The notes beneath the pieces were generated by a model. The model was not told the origin of the DNA and made no database searches. It saw only the letters and a program-made list of their open reading frames with translations. A DNA stretch of 13,510 nucleotides from assembly GCA_041300865.1 (NCBI GenBank), contig JBFYTF010000396.1, positions 1 through 13,510 on the forward strand. Direction: 5' to 3'. Shown piece by piece: positions 1-6,204 of the stretch. How positions within the stretch are numbered: the first letter of the stretch is position 1; each line of letters opens with the position of its first letter. The position numbers and the translations under genes are program-made. This DNA comes from JAAYZQ01 sp041300865 (GTDB lineage: Bacteria > Chloroflexota > Anaerolineae > JAAYZQ01).

Positions 1-492
1 GTCGAGACCGCTCGCCTGACCCTGCGCCCCTTGCGGGCCACCGACGCGGCGGTCCTGCACCGCATCTACCAATCTGACGGAGTCTTGCAGTACTTTCCCA
101 TCCCCTCGCCCCCCTCGCCCGAGCAGATGCAGCGCTTTGTCGCCGCCCAGCAGGCGCACTGGGAAAAACACGGGTACGGCAACTGGGGCCTGTTGCCCCG
201 GGACGAGTCGGACATCATCGGCTGGGCGGGCCTCCAGTACCTGCCCGAGCTGGACGAGATCGAGGTCGGCTTTCTGCTCGACCGCCCCTTCTGGGGCAAG
301 GGCTATGCCACCGAAGCTGCGCTGGCCTCGCTTGATTTCGGCTTTCAGCACCTGGCCCTGGACCGCATCATCGCCCTCGTGCACTCTGACAACCTCGCCT
401 CCCGGCGCGTCATCGAGAAGTGTGGCTTGTATTATGTCGACACCATCTCGCTGTGGGGCATGCAGCTGATGCGCCACGAGCGGTGGCGATAG
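1..492 (+). CDS. GNAT-family N-acetyltransferase (RimJ/RimL-like), 5' end missing
   Basis: The reading frame is open from base 1 and ends at TAG 490-492, so the start lies outside the window; the visible part is 163 residues. The N-terminal stretch TARLTLRPLRATDA is the typical first strand of Acetyltransf_3/RimJ-type GNAT enzymes, which move an acetyl group from acetyl-CoA to an amine. The acetyl-CoA loop is seen as FWGKGYATEA, preceded by the strand EIEVGFLLDRP. The C-terminal signature NLASRRVIEKCG is also present, as expected for the family. The substrate cannot be told from sequence. No neighbour on the same strand lies close downstream: a 286-nt gap with repeats and a new promoter follows, so it is probably not in an operon with the cysteine desulfurase gene. 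Confidence 0.9.
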   Translation, partial: VETARLTLRPLRATDAAVLHRIYQSDGVLQYFPIPSPPSPEQMQRFVAAQQAHWEKHGYGNWGLLPRDESDIIGWAGLQYLPELDEIEVGFLLDRPFWGKGYATEAALASLDFGFQHLALDRIIALVHSDNLASRRVIEKCGLYYVDTISLWGMQLMRHERWR

Positions 493-503
493 ACCCGTTT
501 GTA

Positions 504-599
504 GTGCGCGGTTCAGCGCGCTTTTCCGGCGCCAAGGCGCCCACTGCAAACGCAAGGGCCACCTGACCGTGGTGCGCGGTTCAGCGCGCTTTTCCGGCG
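504..599. repeat. Two copies of a 28-bp GC-rich direct repeat
   Basis: An identical 28-nt block beginning GTGCGCGGTTCAGCGCGC occurs at 504-531 and 572-599, a 68-nt period. The similarity continues in degenerate form past each core: both copies are followed by a CGCCC...CAAAC...CA-GGG pattern, so the true unit is about 60 nt or more. Each core contains a short dyad, GCGC-N6-GCGC. Two copies with a non-unique, partly conserved spacer do not make a CRISPR. It is best read as an interspersed intergenic repeat family that happens to occur here in tandem; this is an inference, because no other copy with this sequence was seen in the window. Confidence 0.8.
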
Positions 600-661
600 G
601 CCAACACGCCCTCCACAAACCCAGGGACGTTGCCTGGCCCCAGCCCGCCCGATTTCCCGGT

Positions 662-690
662 TTGACCTGCCTCTTGCTCCCTGATATAAT
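662..690 (+). promoter_or_regulatory. Sigma70-type promoter of the cysteine desulfurase/DUF3343 pair
   Basis: A -35 box TTGACC (662-667) and a consensus -10 box TATAAT (685-690) are separated by exactly 17 bp. The predicted transcript start is near 697, leaving a leader of about 80 nt before the ATG at 779. The quality of the match also argues against a gene start upstream of 690. Confidence 0.8.
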
Positions 691-709
691 AAGCCATCGT
701 ATCTTGACT

Positions 710-724
710 ATAACTTCCAGTTAT
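710..724. promoter_or_regulatory. 6-3-6 inverted repeat in the leader, candidate operator
   Basis: ATAACT (710-715) and AGTTAT (719-724) are perfect inverted repeats around TCC. The dyad is centred about 20 nt downstream of the predicted transcript start, where a repressor could block elongation or promoter clearance. It is AT-rich in an otherwise GC-rich region. Which regulator binds is not known; none is encoded next to it. A dimeric winged-helix repressor (MarR- or Rrf2-like) would be a natural candidate, but that is a guess. Confidence 0.4.
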
Positions 725-778
725 GAAGAGACTGGATGGATGCTACGGGATGCAGATTCCTTTGAACGAGGGCGCCTG

Positions 779-1933
779 ATGATTTACCTGGACAACGCCG
801 CCACGAGCTGGCCCAAGCCGCCGGGCGTTGGGCAAGCTATGCTCCACTTTCTGAATCACGTCGGTGCCAACCCCGGGCGGGCCGGGCACCGGTTGGCGGT
901 CGACGCTTCGCGCACGGTCTTTGCCGCGCGGGAGGCAGTCGCCGAGCTGTGTGGCGCGCCCGACCCGCTGCGGGTGGTGTTCGGCGCCAATGCCACCGAG
1001 GCCCTCAACCTTGCGCTGCGTGGCCTGCTGCGCGCGGGGGACCACGTCATCGTCAGCAGCATGGAGCACAACTCGGTCATGCGCCCCCTCCGTGCCCTGG
1101 AGAGACAGGGCGTGGGCCTGACCGTCGCCCACTGCGCGCCCGACGGCACGCTGGATCCCGCCCGCGTAGAGGCGGCCATCCGGCCCGCGACGAGAATGAT
1201 CGTCCTCAACCACGCCTCAAACGTCGCCGGCACCATCCTGCCCGTAAGAGAGGTGGGAGAGATGGCACGGCGCCGCGGGTTGCTCCTCCTGGTCGACGCA
1301 GCACAGACGGCCGGCGCCCTGCCCATCGACGTCCAGGGCGACGCCATCGACCTCCTGGCCTTTACCGGCCACAAGTCGCTCTATGGGCCGATGGGCACCG
1401 GCGGCCTGGTCGTCGGCGAGCGCGTAGACACGTCGCTCCTCGAACCCCTCAAGCGCGGCGGCACAGGCAGCCGCTCGGAGCACGAAGAGCAGCCGGGCTT
1501 TCTGCCGGATGCCTGCGAGAGCGGGACGCCCAACGCCGTCGGCCTGGCCGGACTGGAGGCCGGCATCCGCTGGGTCCTGCAGCGGGGGGTGGCCGCCATC
1601 CGCGCTCACGAGGTGGCCCTCGTGCAGCAGCTCATCGACGGCCTGCAGGCCATTCCTCACGTCACGGTTTATGGCACCCAGGACGCAGCCCGCCAGGGGG
1701 CCACCGTTGCATTCAACGTCACGGGCATGGAACCGTCGGAAGTCGGCCTGCGCCTGGACGAGGAGTACGGAATCCTGTGCCGGGTGGGATTGCACTGCTC
1801 ACCGGCGGCCCACAAAACGCTGGGTACCTTTCCGGCGGGCACGGTGCGCTTTGGGCTGGCGGCCCTGAACGAACATGAAGATGTTGCCGCCGCCGTAGAC
1901 GCTGTACGCCGCCTGGCAAACGAGGCACAGTAG
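779..1933 (+). CDS. Class-V aminotransferase, cysteine desulfurase family (SufS/selenocysteine-lyase-like)
   Basis: A PLP enzyme of 384 residues, expected to take sulfur (or selenium) from cysteine (or selenocysteine) as an enzyme-bound persulfide and release alanine. MIYLDNAATSWPKP at the N-terminus is typical of the TIGR01977-type cysteine desulfurase subfamily. Also visible are the PLP-binding stretch NATEALNLALRG (71-82), MEHNS with His97, VDAAQTAG with Asp173, the Schiff-base lysine in TGHKS (Lys199), and the active-site cysteine in GLHCSPAAHKTLGTFPAGTV (Cys340). The frame runs open upstream to 569, but the promoter at 662-690 lies inside that extension and the ATG at 779 has GAGGG six bases ahead, so 779 is chosen. 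A DUF3343 gene starts 4 nt after the stop, which suggests a sulfur or selenium relay pair. The sulfur-versus-selenium choice cannot be settled from sequence. Confidence 0.9.
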   Translation: MIYLDNAATSWPKPPGVGQAMLHFLNHVGANPGRAGHRLAVDASRTVFAAREAVAELCGAPDPLRVVFGANATEALNLALRGLLRAGDHVIVSSMEHNSVMRPLRALERQGVGLTVAHCAPDGTLDPARVEAAIRPATRMIVLNHASNVAGTILPVREVGEMARRRGLLLLVDAAQTAGALPIDVQGDAIDLLAFTGHKSLYGPMGTGGLVVGERVDTSLLEPLKRGGTGSRSEHEEQPGFLPDACESGTPNAVGLAGLEAGIRWVLQRGVAAIRAHEVALVQQLIDGLQAIPHVTVYGTQDAARQGATVAFNVTGMEPSEVGLRLDEEYGILCRVGLHCSPAAHKTLGTFPAGTVRFGLAALNEHEDVAAAVDAVRRLANEAQ

Positions 1934-1937
1934 CCAG

Positions 1938-2165
1938 ATGCCGCCGCCCGAGTTCGCCGTCCTCCTGCTACAGGCTACTAGCCATGCTATGCGCGTCGAA
2001 AAGGTGCTGCGCACCGCCGGCCTGGCCTGCAAGCTGATCCCGGTCCCCCGACACATCAGCTCCGACTGCGGCGTTTGCATCCGCGTCCGCTACCAGGACC
2101 TGGAGGCCGCGCTGCGTGCCGTGGAAGCTGCCGAGGTTGAGATAGCGGCGATTCACCCTGCCTGA
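1938..2165 (+). CDS. DUF3343 protein, putative Se/S carrier
   Basis: A 75-aa cytosolic protein that matches the DUF3343 family (Pfam describes it as putative Se/S carrier protein-like). The pattern EFAVLLLQATSHAMRVEKVL, then AGLACKLIPVPRHISSDCG, is the family layout: a ferredoxin-like alpha-beta fold with a conserved Ser-Ser-Asp-Cys-Gly motif. Here the motif is SSDCGVC, with Cys44 and Cys47 making a CxxC pair; many members carry only the first cysteine (from memory). The gene follows the cysteine desulfurase after 4 nt with only a weak ribosome site, so translation is probably coupled. It is likely to accept the persulfide or perselenide made by the upstream enzyme; this role is inferred from gene context, not shown. 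Confidence 0.8.
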   Translation: MPPPEFAVLLLQATSHAMRVEKVLRTAGLACKLIPVPRHISSDCGVCIRVRYQDLEAALRAVEAAEVEIAAIHPA

Positions 2166-2167
2166 CC

Positions 2168-2926
2168 TCAATCCACGCGCCGCCAGTCCAGGATATAGCG
2201 GCAAGCCTCGCCGGGGTCGAACGGAACCGCCACCACGGGGCTGATGGGCCGGTCTGCCTGGTCGAGGATGACGACGAACCAGGTGGTCTCGCCCTGAGTG
2301 AGGGCCACGTCGTACTCGCCGCTCTCCTTGCTGGCCACAACCGGATAGCGGTGCCAATCGTTGTAGCAGACCAGGCGCACGCCGGACAGGGGATTGCCCG
2401 CCGCGTCCACAACGCGGCCGACGATGTACGCCGGGGCAAAGGGGCAGGCCGGGCAGGGATGGGATGGATCGGACCGGGGAGGGCCGGCCGGCATGAAACG
2501 ATAGGTGCTGGGCGCGGGACTGGGCGGCAGGGCTGTGGCCATGGCTGTAGGCGCGAGCGCAGGAAGGGCAGTGGCCGTGGCTGTAGGCACGAGCGCAGGA
2601 AGGGCAGTGAGCGTGGGCGGCACCGGAGTCGCGGATGGCAATGGTGTTGCCGTCGCGGCCGCCGTGTTCGAGGCTGCCGGCGGCGGAGTGAGGGTTGGCG
2701 TTGCGCCGGCAGGGCCCGCTGTGGGAGGTTCCGGCACGTCCGCCATGGTCGAGGGCGTGGCACCGGCCGCGGCGGTCACGGTCCCAGCACCGGCAACGGG
2801 CTGCAGAGTTGCCGGCGTATGCATCGCCGCCGGAGATGGAGCGCTGCGTGCCGTGCAGCCGGCAGCCAGCCCGCCCACGACGAGCAGCGCCACCAGGCAC
2901 GGCACGCATCTACGCGGATGCCTCAT
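2168..2926 (-). CDS. Secreted lipoprotein with Pro/Thr/Ala-rich spacer and C-terminal carboxypeptidase-regulatory-like domain
   Basis: A 252-aa protein. The N-terminus MRHPRRCVPCLVALLVVGGL ends in a lipobox AAGC with Cys24, so it should be lipid-anchored outside the membrane. Residues 25 to about 150 are low-complexity Pro/Thr/Ala/Val, including a 12-residue tandem repeat (TATALPAL type), a spacer style common in Chloroflexota surface proteins. From about residue 155 (CPACPFAP) a compact domain follows: YIVGRVVDAAGNPLSGVRLV is the opening of a carboxypeptidase-regulatory-like/Ig-type beta domain, ending near DWRRVD. No catalytic residues are seen. It is the last gene on the minus strand, 42 nt after the zinc-ribbon gene, and may be transcribed with the operon by read-through, but its function looks unrelated. 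It converges on the DUF3343 gene with only 2 nt between the stops. Confidence 0.8.
   Translation of the reverse strand: MRHPRRCVPCLVALLVVGGLAAGCTARSAPSPAAMHTPATLQPVAGAGTVTAAAGATPSTMADVPEPPTAGPAGATPTLTPPPAASNTAAATATPLPSATPVPPTLTALPALVPTATATALPALAPTAMATALPPSPAPSTYRFMPAGPPRSDPSHPCPACPFAPAYIVGRVVDAAGNPLSGVRLVCYNDWHRYPVVASKESGEYDVALTQGETTWFVVILDQADRPISPVVAVPFDPGEACRYILDWRRVD
2543..2614. repeat. Two 36-bp tandem repeats inside the lipoprotein gene
   Basis: Units 2543-2578 and 2579-2614 begin GGCTGTAGGC and differ at only a few positions. Each encodes 12 residues of the Ala/Thr/Pro/Leu spacer, so the repeat stays in frame. Such repeats vary in copy number by slippage or recombination. Confidence 0.85.
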
Positions 2927-2968
2927 CTGCCAGGCCTCGTCCTGCCCTCTCGACTCTGCGCCGCCAGA

Positions 2969-3211
2969 TCAGCTGTGCCGGCAGCTGCCGCCGTCGGAGC
3001 AAGGGGGCATCGCACATCGCTCCTCGCGGCCGCAGCACGTGTGCCCGGCCGGCCGGTGCCCTTGGTCGCTCAGGACGTGTGGCACGGAAAAGCGCTTGCC
3101 CTCCGCCAGCGGGCTGCCGCACGCCGGACAGGCAGGCACGCTGGTATGGGAGCGCACCAGGACCTGGACCAGCTCATGGCATCCTGGACAGCGGTATTCA
3201 AAGATCGGCAT
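2969..3211 (-). CDS. FmdB-type zinc-ribbon protein
   Basis: An 80-aa protein starting MPIFEYRCPGCHELVQVLV, the standard opening of the FmdB/putative regulatory zinc-ribbon family. Four cysteines in two CxxC knuckles (Cys8/Cys11 and Cys28/Cys31) should bind zinc. Unusually for the short family core, the C-terminal third carries five more cysteines (59, 60, 66, 71, 77), in CCGREERC and later, which could bind a second metal. The start is supported by GGGAGGAGGT four bases ahead of the ATG. It lies 36 nt after the ferredoxin gene in the same operon. The family's function is not established; the context points to metal or Fe-S cofactor handling. Confidence 0.85.
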   Translation of the reverse strand: MPIFEYRCPGCHELVQVLVRSHTSVPACPACGSPLAEGKRFSVPHVLSDQGHRPAGHTCCGREERCAMPPCSDGGSCRHS

Positions 3212-3247
3212 GGGACCTCCTCCCGTGGCCTGAGCAGCGGGTAGATG

Positions 3248-3745
3248 CTATCTGTGCCCCCTACCCCATCGTTGGCGGCGCCTGCCCTTGCTCCCGCGTG
3301 CGTCCTGCCGCCGTCCGGAGCCGCCGCGCTGTCCGCCACCGGTGCTACGATTGGAAGCGGGGGCTGCCGCGCGGTCCAGCCGCTCGATCAACAGATCGGC
3401 CAGGCGGGGCATGATCTCGCGCCAGGTCCAGGAGAGGGCAGCGCCGAGGGCAGGCAACAGCGCGGAGCGCAGAGGCAGCGGAGCGGGCGGGGCAGGCGAG
3501 GTTCTGACGAGAACCACCTCCGGCTCGCGCCGCAGCACCGGCACGGGTGCCCGGTCCGGCGTAGTGATAGGGCCAGTGATCAAGCGGATGGCCCCGGTAG
3601 GGCAGGCGCTAACGCAGGCCTCACACTCTCGGCACAGCGCATTGTCGACGGCTGCTCGGCCGTCCACCAGGTAGAGAGCTCCTGTAGGGCACACCTCGAC
3701 ACAGGCACCGCAGCCGGTGCACTGCCCTTCGCCGATGGTGATCAT
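3248..3745 (-). CDS. 2x[4Fe-4S] ferredoxin with long basic C-terminal tail
   Basis: A 165-aa protein. Two complete four-cysteine motifs lie in the first 50 residues: Cys9-12-15-19 (CTGCGACVEVCP) and Cys38-41-44-48 (CRECEACVSACP), so it should carry two [4Fe-4S] clusters and pass electrons within the pathway of its operon. After about residue 85 the protein leaves the ferredoxin fold: a hydrophobic/amphipathic stretch (LLPALGAALSWTWREIMPRL) is followed by a tail of about 40 residues rich in Gly and Arg (GGGQRGGSGRRQ and after). The tail could hold the protein to membrane or nucleic acid; that is only an inference. The ribosome site is strong (GGGAGGT, seven bases before the ATG), and the gene starts 15 nt after the DUF59-like gene. 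Confidence 0.85.
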   Translation of the reverse strand: MITIGEGQCTGCGACVEVCPTGALYLVDGRAAVDNALCRECEACVSACPTGAIRLITGPITTPDRAPVPVLRREPEVVLVRTSPAPPAPLPLRSALLPALGAALSWTWREIMPRLADLLIERLDRAAAPASNRSTGGGQRGGSGRRQDARGSKGRRRQRWGRGHR

Positions 3746-3760
3746 GTCACTTACCTCCCG

Positions 3761-3939
3761 TCAGGACAGCTCGCGCAGCAAGGCGGTGAGCTCAGCGGCG
3801 CCCGCATAGCCGGCCACCTCGACTTCCCGCGGCGTTACCCCGGGCAGGGTGGCCATGGCGTCACGGATGCCGAGTGCCAGGTGCACGGCCAGCGGGCACC
3901 GAGGCGATGAGGGTCGGAAACCGCCGCCTTCAGCTCCAT
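3761..3939 (-). CDS. Small DUF59/MIP18-like protein, apparently interrupted by a frameshift
   Basis: Two frames together make one sensible short protein. From ATG 3939, overlapping the stop of the upstream MinD gene by 10 nt, the frame reads MELKAAVSDP with good codon usage, then degenerates and stops early. From about 3909 the next frame reads SSPRCPLAVHLALGIRDAMA and onward to TGA 3761-3763. The latter resembles the C-terminal half of DUF59 domains (CPL..., ...LPGV..VEV), which take part in Fe-S cluster assembly. Restoring one base near 3908-3916 joins the halves into about 60 residues. An intact reading from TTG 3964 or GTG 3961 exists, but its first 18 residues look non-coding. It could be a real mutation, a sequencing error, or a true alternative start. 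The family assignment is tentative. Confidence 0.5.
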
Positions 3940-4844
3940 GCCTCACCGCCAGCCGGCACACCAAGGCGCAACTCTTCTTTCACGCGGGCCCACACCCGGC
4001 CCAGCTCCAAGGCCAGGTTGCCATCGGGCCGGTACGCCGTCACCGCCTGGCCCTGGACCATGGCCTCGGTCACGACCGTATCGTACGGCAGCTTGCCAAC
4101 CAGGTCGATGCCCTGCGCCCGGCAGTAAGCCTCGATGGCCGCACTCTCTGCCAGGTTGACGTCGGCCTTGTTGATCAGCACCACGGCCGGCACACGAAAG
4201 TGGTGCACCGTTCCCAGGATGCGCTCCAGGTCGTGTACGCCCGAGACCGTCGGTTCTGTCACGAGCAGCGCCAGGCTGGCCCCGGCACTCGCGGAAATGA
4301 CCGGGCAGCCGATGCCCGGTGGCCCGTCCACGATGAGCAACGGTCCGCCCTCATCCTGGGCAAGCAACCGCCCGTTCTGCTTGACGACCGTCACCAATTT
4401 GCCCGAGTTCTCCTGCCCGGCAAAGAGGTGAGCGTGGAACAGAGGGCCAAAGCGGGTGCCGGAGCGAAACCAGAGCCCGGCCTGTTGCTCCTCGGTGTGG
4501 ATGGCCTCCTCGGGGCACTGGTAGACGCACGAGGCACAGCCCTCGCAGGCCAGGGGATCAATCCAGTAGATGTCAGGACCGCGGCCGACCGCGCCAAAGC
4601 GACAGACCTCGTAGCAGCGGCCGCAGAGCCGGCACAGGTCCGCGTCAATGACCGCGACCTGGCCGCCCATGAACCTGTGCTCTTCCAGCCTGTGTGGCTC
4701 GAGGACCAACTCCAGGTTCGCGGCGTCGACGTCAGCGTCGGCCAGTACCACGGATAGCTCGGACGAGGCCAGATGGGCCAGCGCTGCCGCCACCGACGTC
4801 TTGCCCGTGCCTCCCTTGCCGCTCAAGATCACGAGTTGCTGCAT
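3930..4844 (-). CDS. MinD/ParA-type P-loop ATPase with inserted 2x[4Fe-4S] ferredoxin domain (second copy)
   Basis: A 304-aa cytosolic ATPase of the MinD/Mrp superfamily (COG1149-like). The deviant Walker A GKGGTGKTS spans residues 9-17 with the signature lysine Lys10. The switch/Walker B region reads VDGPPGIGCPVISA and is followed by VTEPTVSGVHDL. Between strands, residues 71-110 hold two cluster motifs, Cys71-74-77-81 and Cys100-103-106-110. The first lacks the usual proline after its last cysteine (CR instead of CP). Members bind or shuttle Fe-S clusters, or couple ATP hydrolysis to cofactor work; the exact reaction is unknown. The start is the ATG in a TGATG overlap with the preceding ATPase gene, with GGAAGGGG upstream. 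The two paralogues probably form a heterodimer, since MinD proteins dimerise around ATP. Confidence 0.92.
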   Translation of the reverse strand: MQQLVILSGKGGTGKTSVAAALAHLASSELSVVLADADVDAANLELVLEPHRLEEHRFMGGQVAVIDADLCRLCGRCYEVCRFGAVGRGPDIYWIDPLACEGCASCVYQCPEEAIHTEEQQAGLWFRSGTRFGPLFHAHLFAGQENSGKLVTVVKQNGRLLAQDEGGPLLIVDGPPGIGCPVISASAGASLALLVTEPTVSGVHDLERILGTVHHFRVPAVVLINKADVNLAESAAIEAYCRAQGIDLVGKLPYDTVVTEAMVQGQAVTAYRPDGNLALELGRVWARVKEELRLGVPAGGEAWS

Positions 4845-5737
4845 CAGAGCCCCTTCCCAGACCCTGCCAGGCCGACCACCTGCTCGTAGAGCTCGACGAA
4901 GCGCGGCCGGTATTCGGGCCGGGCCTCCACCAGCGCCTGCCCCCTCGAGATGGCCGCGGCGATGCCCCGGTCGAGAGGAATGCGCATCAGGATAGGGACA
5001 CCCTCCGCTGCGCAATAGTCGTCCACGCCCCTGTCGCCCACGCCATCGCGGTTGATGACGACGCCCACCGGCAGGCCCAGCTCGTCGCGGGCGACCTGCA
5101 CCGCGAGGCGCAGGTCGTGCAGCCCGAAGGGTGTCGGCTCGGTGACCAGCAGCACGAAATCGGCGCCGCGCATCGTTTCCACCACCGGGCACGAGGTGCC
5201 GGGCGAGGCATCCAGGATCGCCAGGCCCTGCCTGCCGCCGGCCAGATGCCTGGCCTTCAGCTGGCGGATGATGGGGACGGCCATGGCCTCGCCGACGTTC
5301 AGGATGCCGTGGGCGAAATCGATGGGACCGGCCCGCCCTGACTCCAGGCGGCCCATGACATGCAGCACCTCGCGCATGGCCCCTTCGGGACAGTTGAGGG
5401 TACAGCTGCCACAGCCGTGGCACAGCTCGGGAAAGATGAGAACCTTCTGACCCACCACGGCGATGGCGTGCCAGACACACACCTCGGCGCACCGCCCGCA
5501 GAACACGCAGCGATCCAGGTCCACTTTGGGAACCAGGATACCGACCTCTTCCAGGCCGTTCAACGCCGGCTTCAAAAACAGGGCGGCGTTGGGCTCCTCG
5601 ACGTCGCAGTCGAGGAACAGCACGGGCGCGGACACCTCAGTCCGGCTGCCCAGATCCCCTGTGACTGACAGCGCCAAGCTGGTGGCGACCGTCGTCTTGC
5701 CGGTGCCCCCCTTGCCGCTGGCTACGGCGATGATCAT
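4844..5737 (-). CDS. MinD/ParA-type P-loop ATPase with inserted 2x[4Fe-4S] ferredoxin domain (first copy)
   Basis: A 297-aa paralogue of the next gene in the operon, with the same architecture. Walker A is SGKGGTGKTT at residues 7-16. FLDCDVEEPNA is the switch strand typical of MinD/Mrp. Ferredoxin insert cysteines are 77-80-83-87 (CVFCGRCAEVC) and 106-109-112-116 (CHGCGSCTLNCP). Walker B/switch II is LDASPGTSCPVVE, then VTEPTPFGLHDL. The ATG overlaps the stop of the IscU-like gene (ATGA), and GAGGAGGGTGAGG lies just ahead, so translation is coupled. As in the second copy, the first cluster motif ends in Cys without a following proline. In Desulfovibrio, similar tandem MinD-ferredoxin proteins are encoded with the orange protein ORP. 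The parallel is from gene layout and is not proof of the same role. Confidence 0.92.
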   Translation of the reverse strand: MIIAVASGKGGTGKTTVATSLALSVTGDLGSRTEVSAPVLFLDCDVEEPNAALFLKPALNGLEEVGILVPKVDLDRCVFCGRCAEVCVWHAIAVVGQKVLIFPELCHGCGSCTLNCPEGAMREVLHVMGRLESGRAGPIDFAHGILNVGEAMAVPIIRQLKARHLAGGRQGLAILDASPGTSCPVVETMRGADFVLLVTEPTPFGLHDLRLAVQVARDELGLPVGVVINRDGVGDRGVDDYCAAEGVPILMRIPLDRGIAAAISRGQALVEARPEYRPRFVELYEQVVGLAGSGKGL

Positions 5738-6189
5738 GCCTCACCCTCCTCGCGGCTGAGGATTGCCAGGCGCATGGTGTTCACCGCCAGCGAAGCGCAG
5801 TGCACGTGCTCCTCGGGCAGGCCGTCGAGGGCAGCGACCAGGTCCACAGCCCGGATGACGGCTGCCTCCTCCGTGGTTTTGCCCACCACCATCGCGGTCA
5901 GCATGCTGCCGCAGGCGACCGTGGGCCCACAGCCATCGGTCAGAAACGTCGCCCTCTCGATCAGAGAGCCATCGAGCCGCAAGAATACCTCCATCCGGTC
6001 GCCACACGCGCCGTTCAGAGCGGCATGCCCATCCGGTTGGAGCATGGCGCCCAGGTTCCGGGGATTCCTGGCCTCCGCCAGGACCGTAGGCGAAAACCGG
6101 GCGGCTTCCTGCCTGGCAATCTCTTCCAGCAGGGCGGCGACCAAACGATCCAGATCGGCCGCCTCTTGTTCGGCCACATCTCCCTCCAT
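5734..6189 (-). CDS. IscU/NifU-N-type Fe-S cluster scaffold protein
   Basis: A 151-aa protein. After a charged helical start (residues 1-35) comes the NifU N-terminal fold: PRNLGAM, GACGDRMEV, TDGCGPTVACGSML, GLPEEHVHCASLAVNTMR. The three scaffold cysteines are present with IscU-like spacing: Cys62 (followed by Gly-Asp, as in IscU), Cys87 and Cys131. There is an extra cysteine at 93. It should assemble a transient [2Fe-2S]/[4Fe-4S] cluster from iron and persulfide sulfur and hand it on. ATG 6189 gives the longest form with a mediocre ribosome site. GTG 6177 has GGAGGGA just upstream and is an alternative start that would remove four residues. The stop overlaps the first MinD gene by 4 nt. A cysteine desulfurase that could feed it is encoded about 4 kb away on the other strand. 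Confidence 0.9.
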   Translation of the reverse strand: MEGDVAEQEAADLDRLVAALLEEIARQEAARFSPTVLAEARNPRNLGAMLQPDGHAALNGACGDRMEVFLRLDGSLIERATFLTDGCGPTVACGSMLTAMVVGKTTEEAAVIRAVDLVAALDGLPEEHVHCASLAVNTMRLAILSREEGEA

Positions 6190-6204
6190 TGGCCTGCCTG
6201 GCTG

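Noticed and set aside
504..599. CRISPR-like array
   Set aside because: Only two units, the spacer is itself partly conserved, and no cas genes are nearby.
569..778. Upstream extension of the cysteine desulfurase frame
   Set aside because: It contains the promoter and the inverted repeat, and its residues do not resemble the family; ATG 779 has a proper ribosome site and the family's usual N-terminus.
949..1878. Long alternative-frame ORF inside the cysteine desulfurase gene
   Set aside because: Arg/Pro/Gly-rich shadow frame typical of high-GC coding DNA; no family resemblance.
1968..2909. Minus-strand ORF of 313 codons overlapping the lipoprotein gene
   Set aside because: The lipoprotein frame has a signal peptide, lipobox and recognisable domain; this one is low-complexity His/Arg/Ser shadow.
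3849..4757. Plus-strand ORF of 302 codons opposite the MinD gene
   Set aside because: Antisense shadow of a clear ATPase gene; no domain recognisable and no ribosome site of note.
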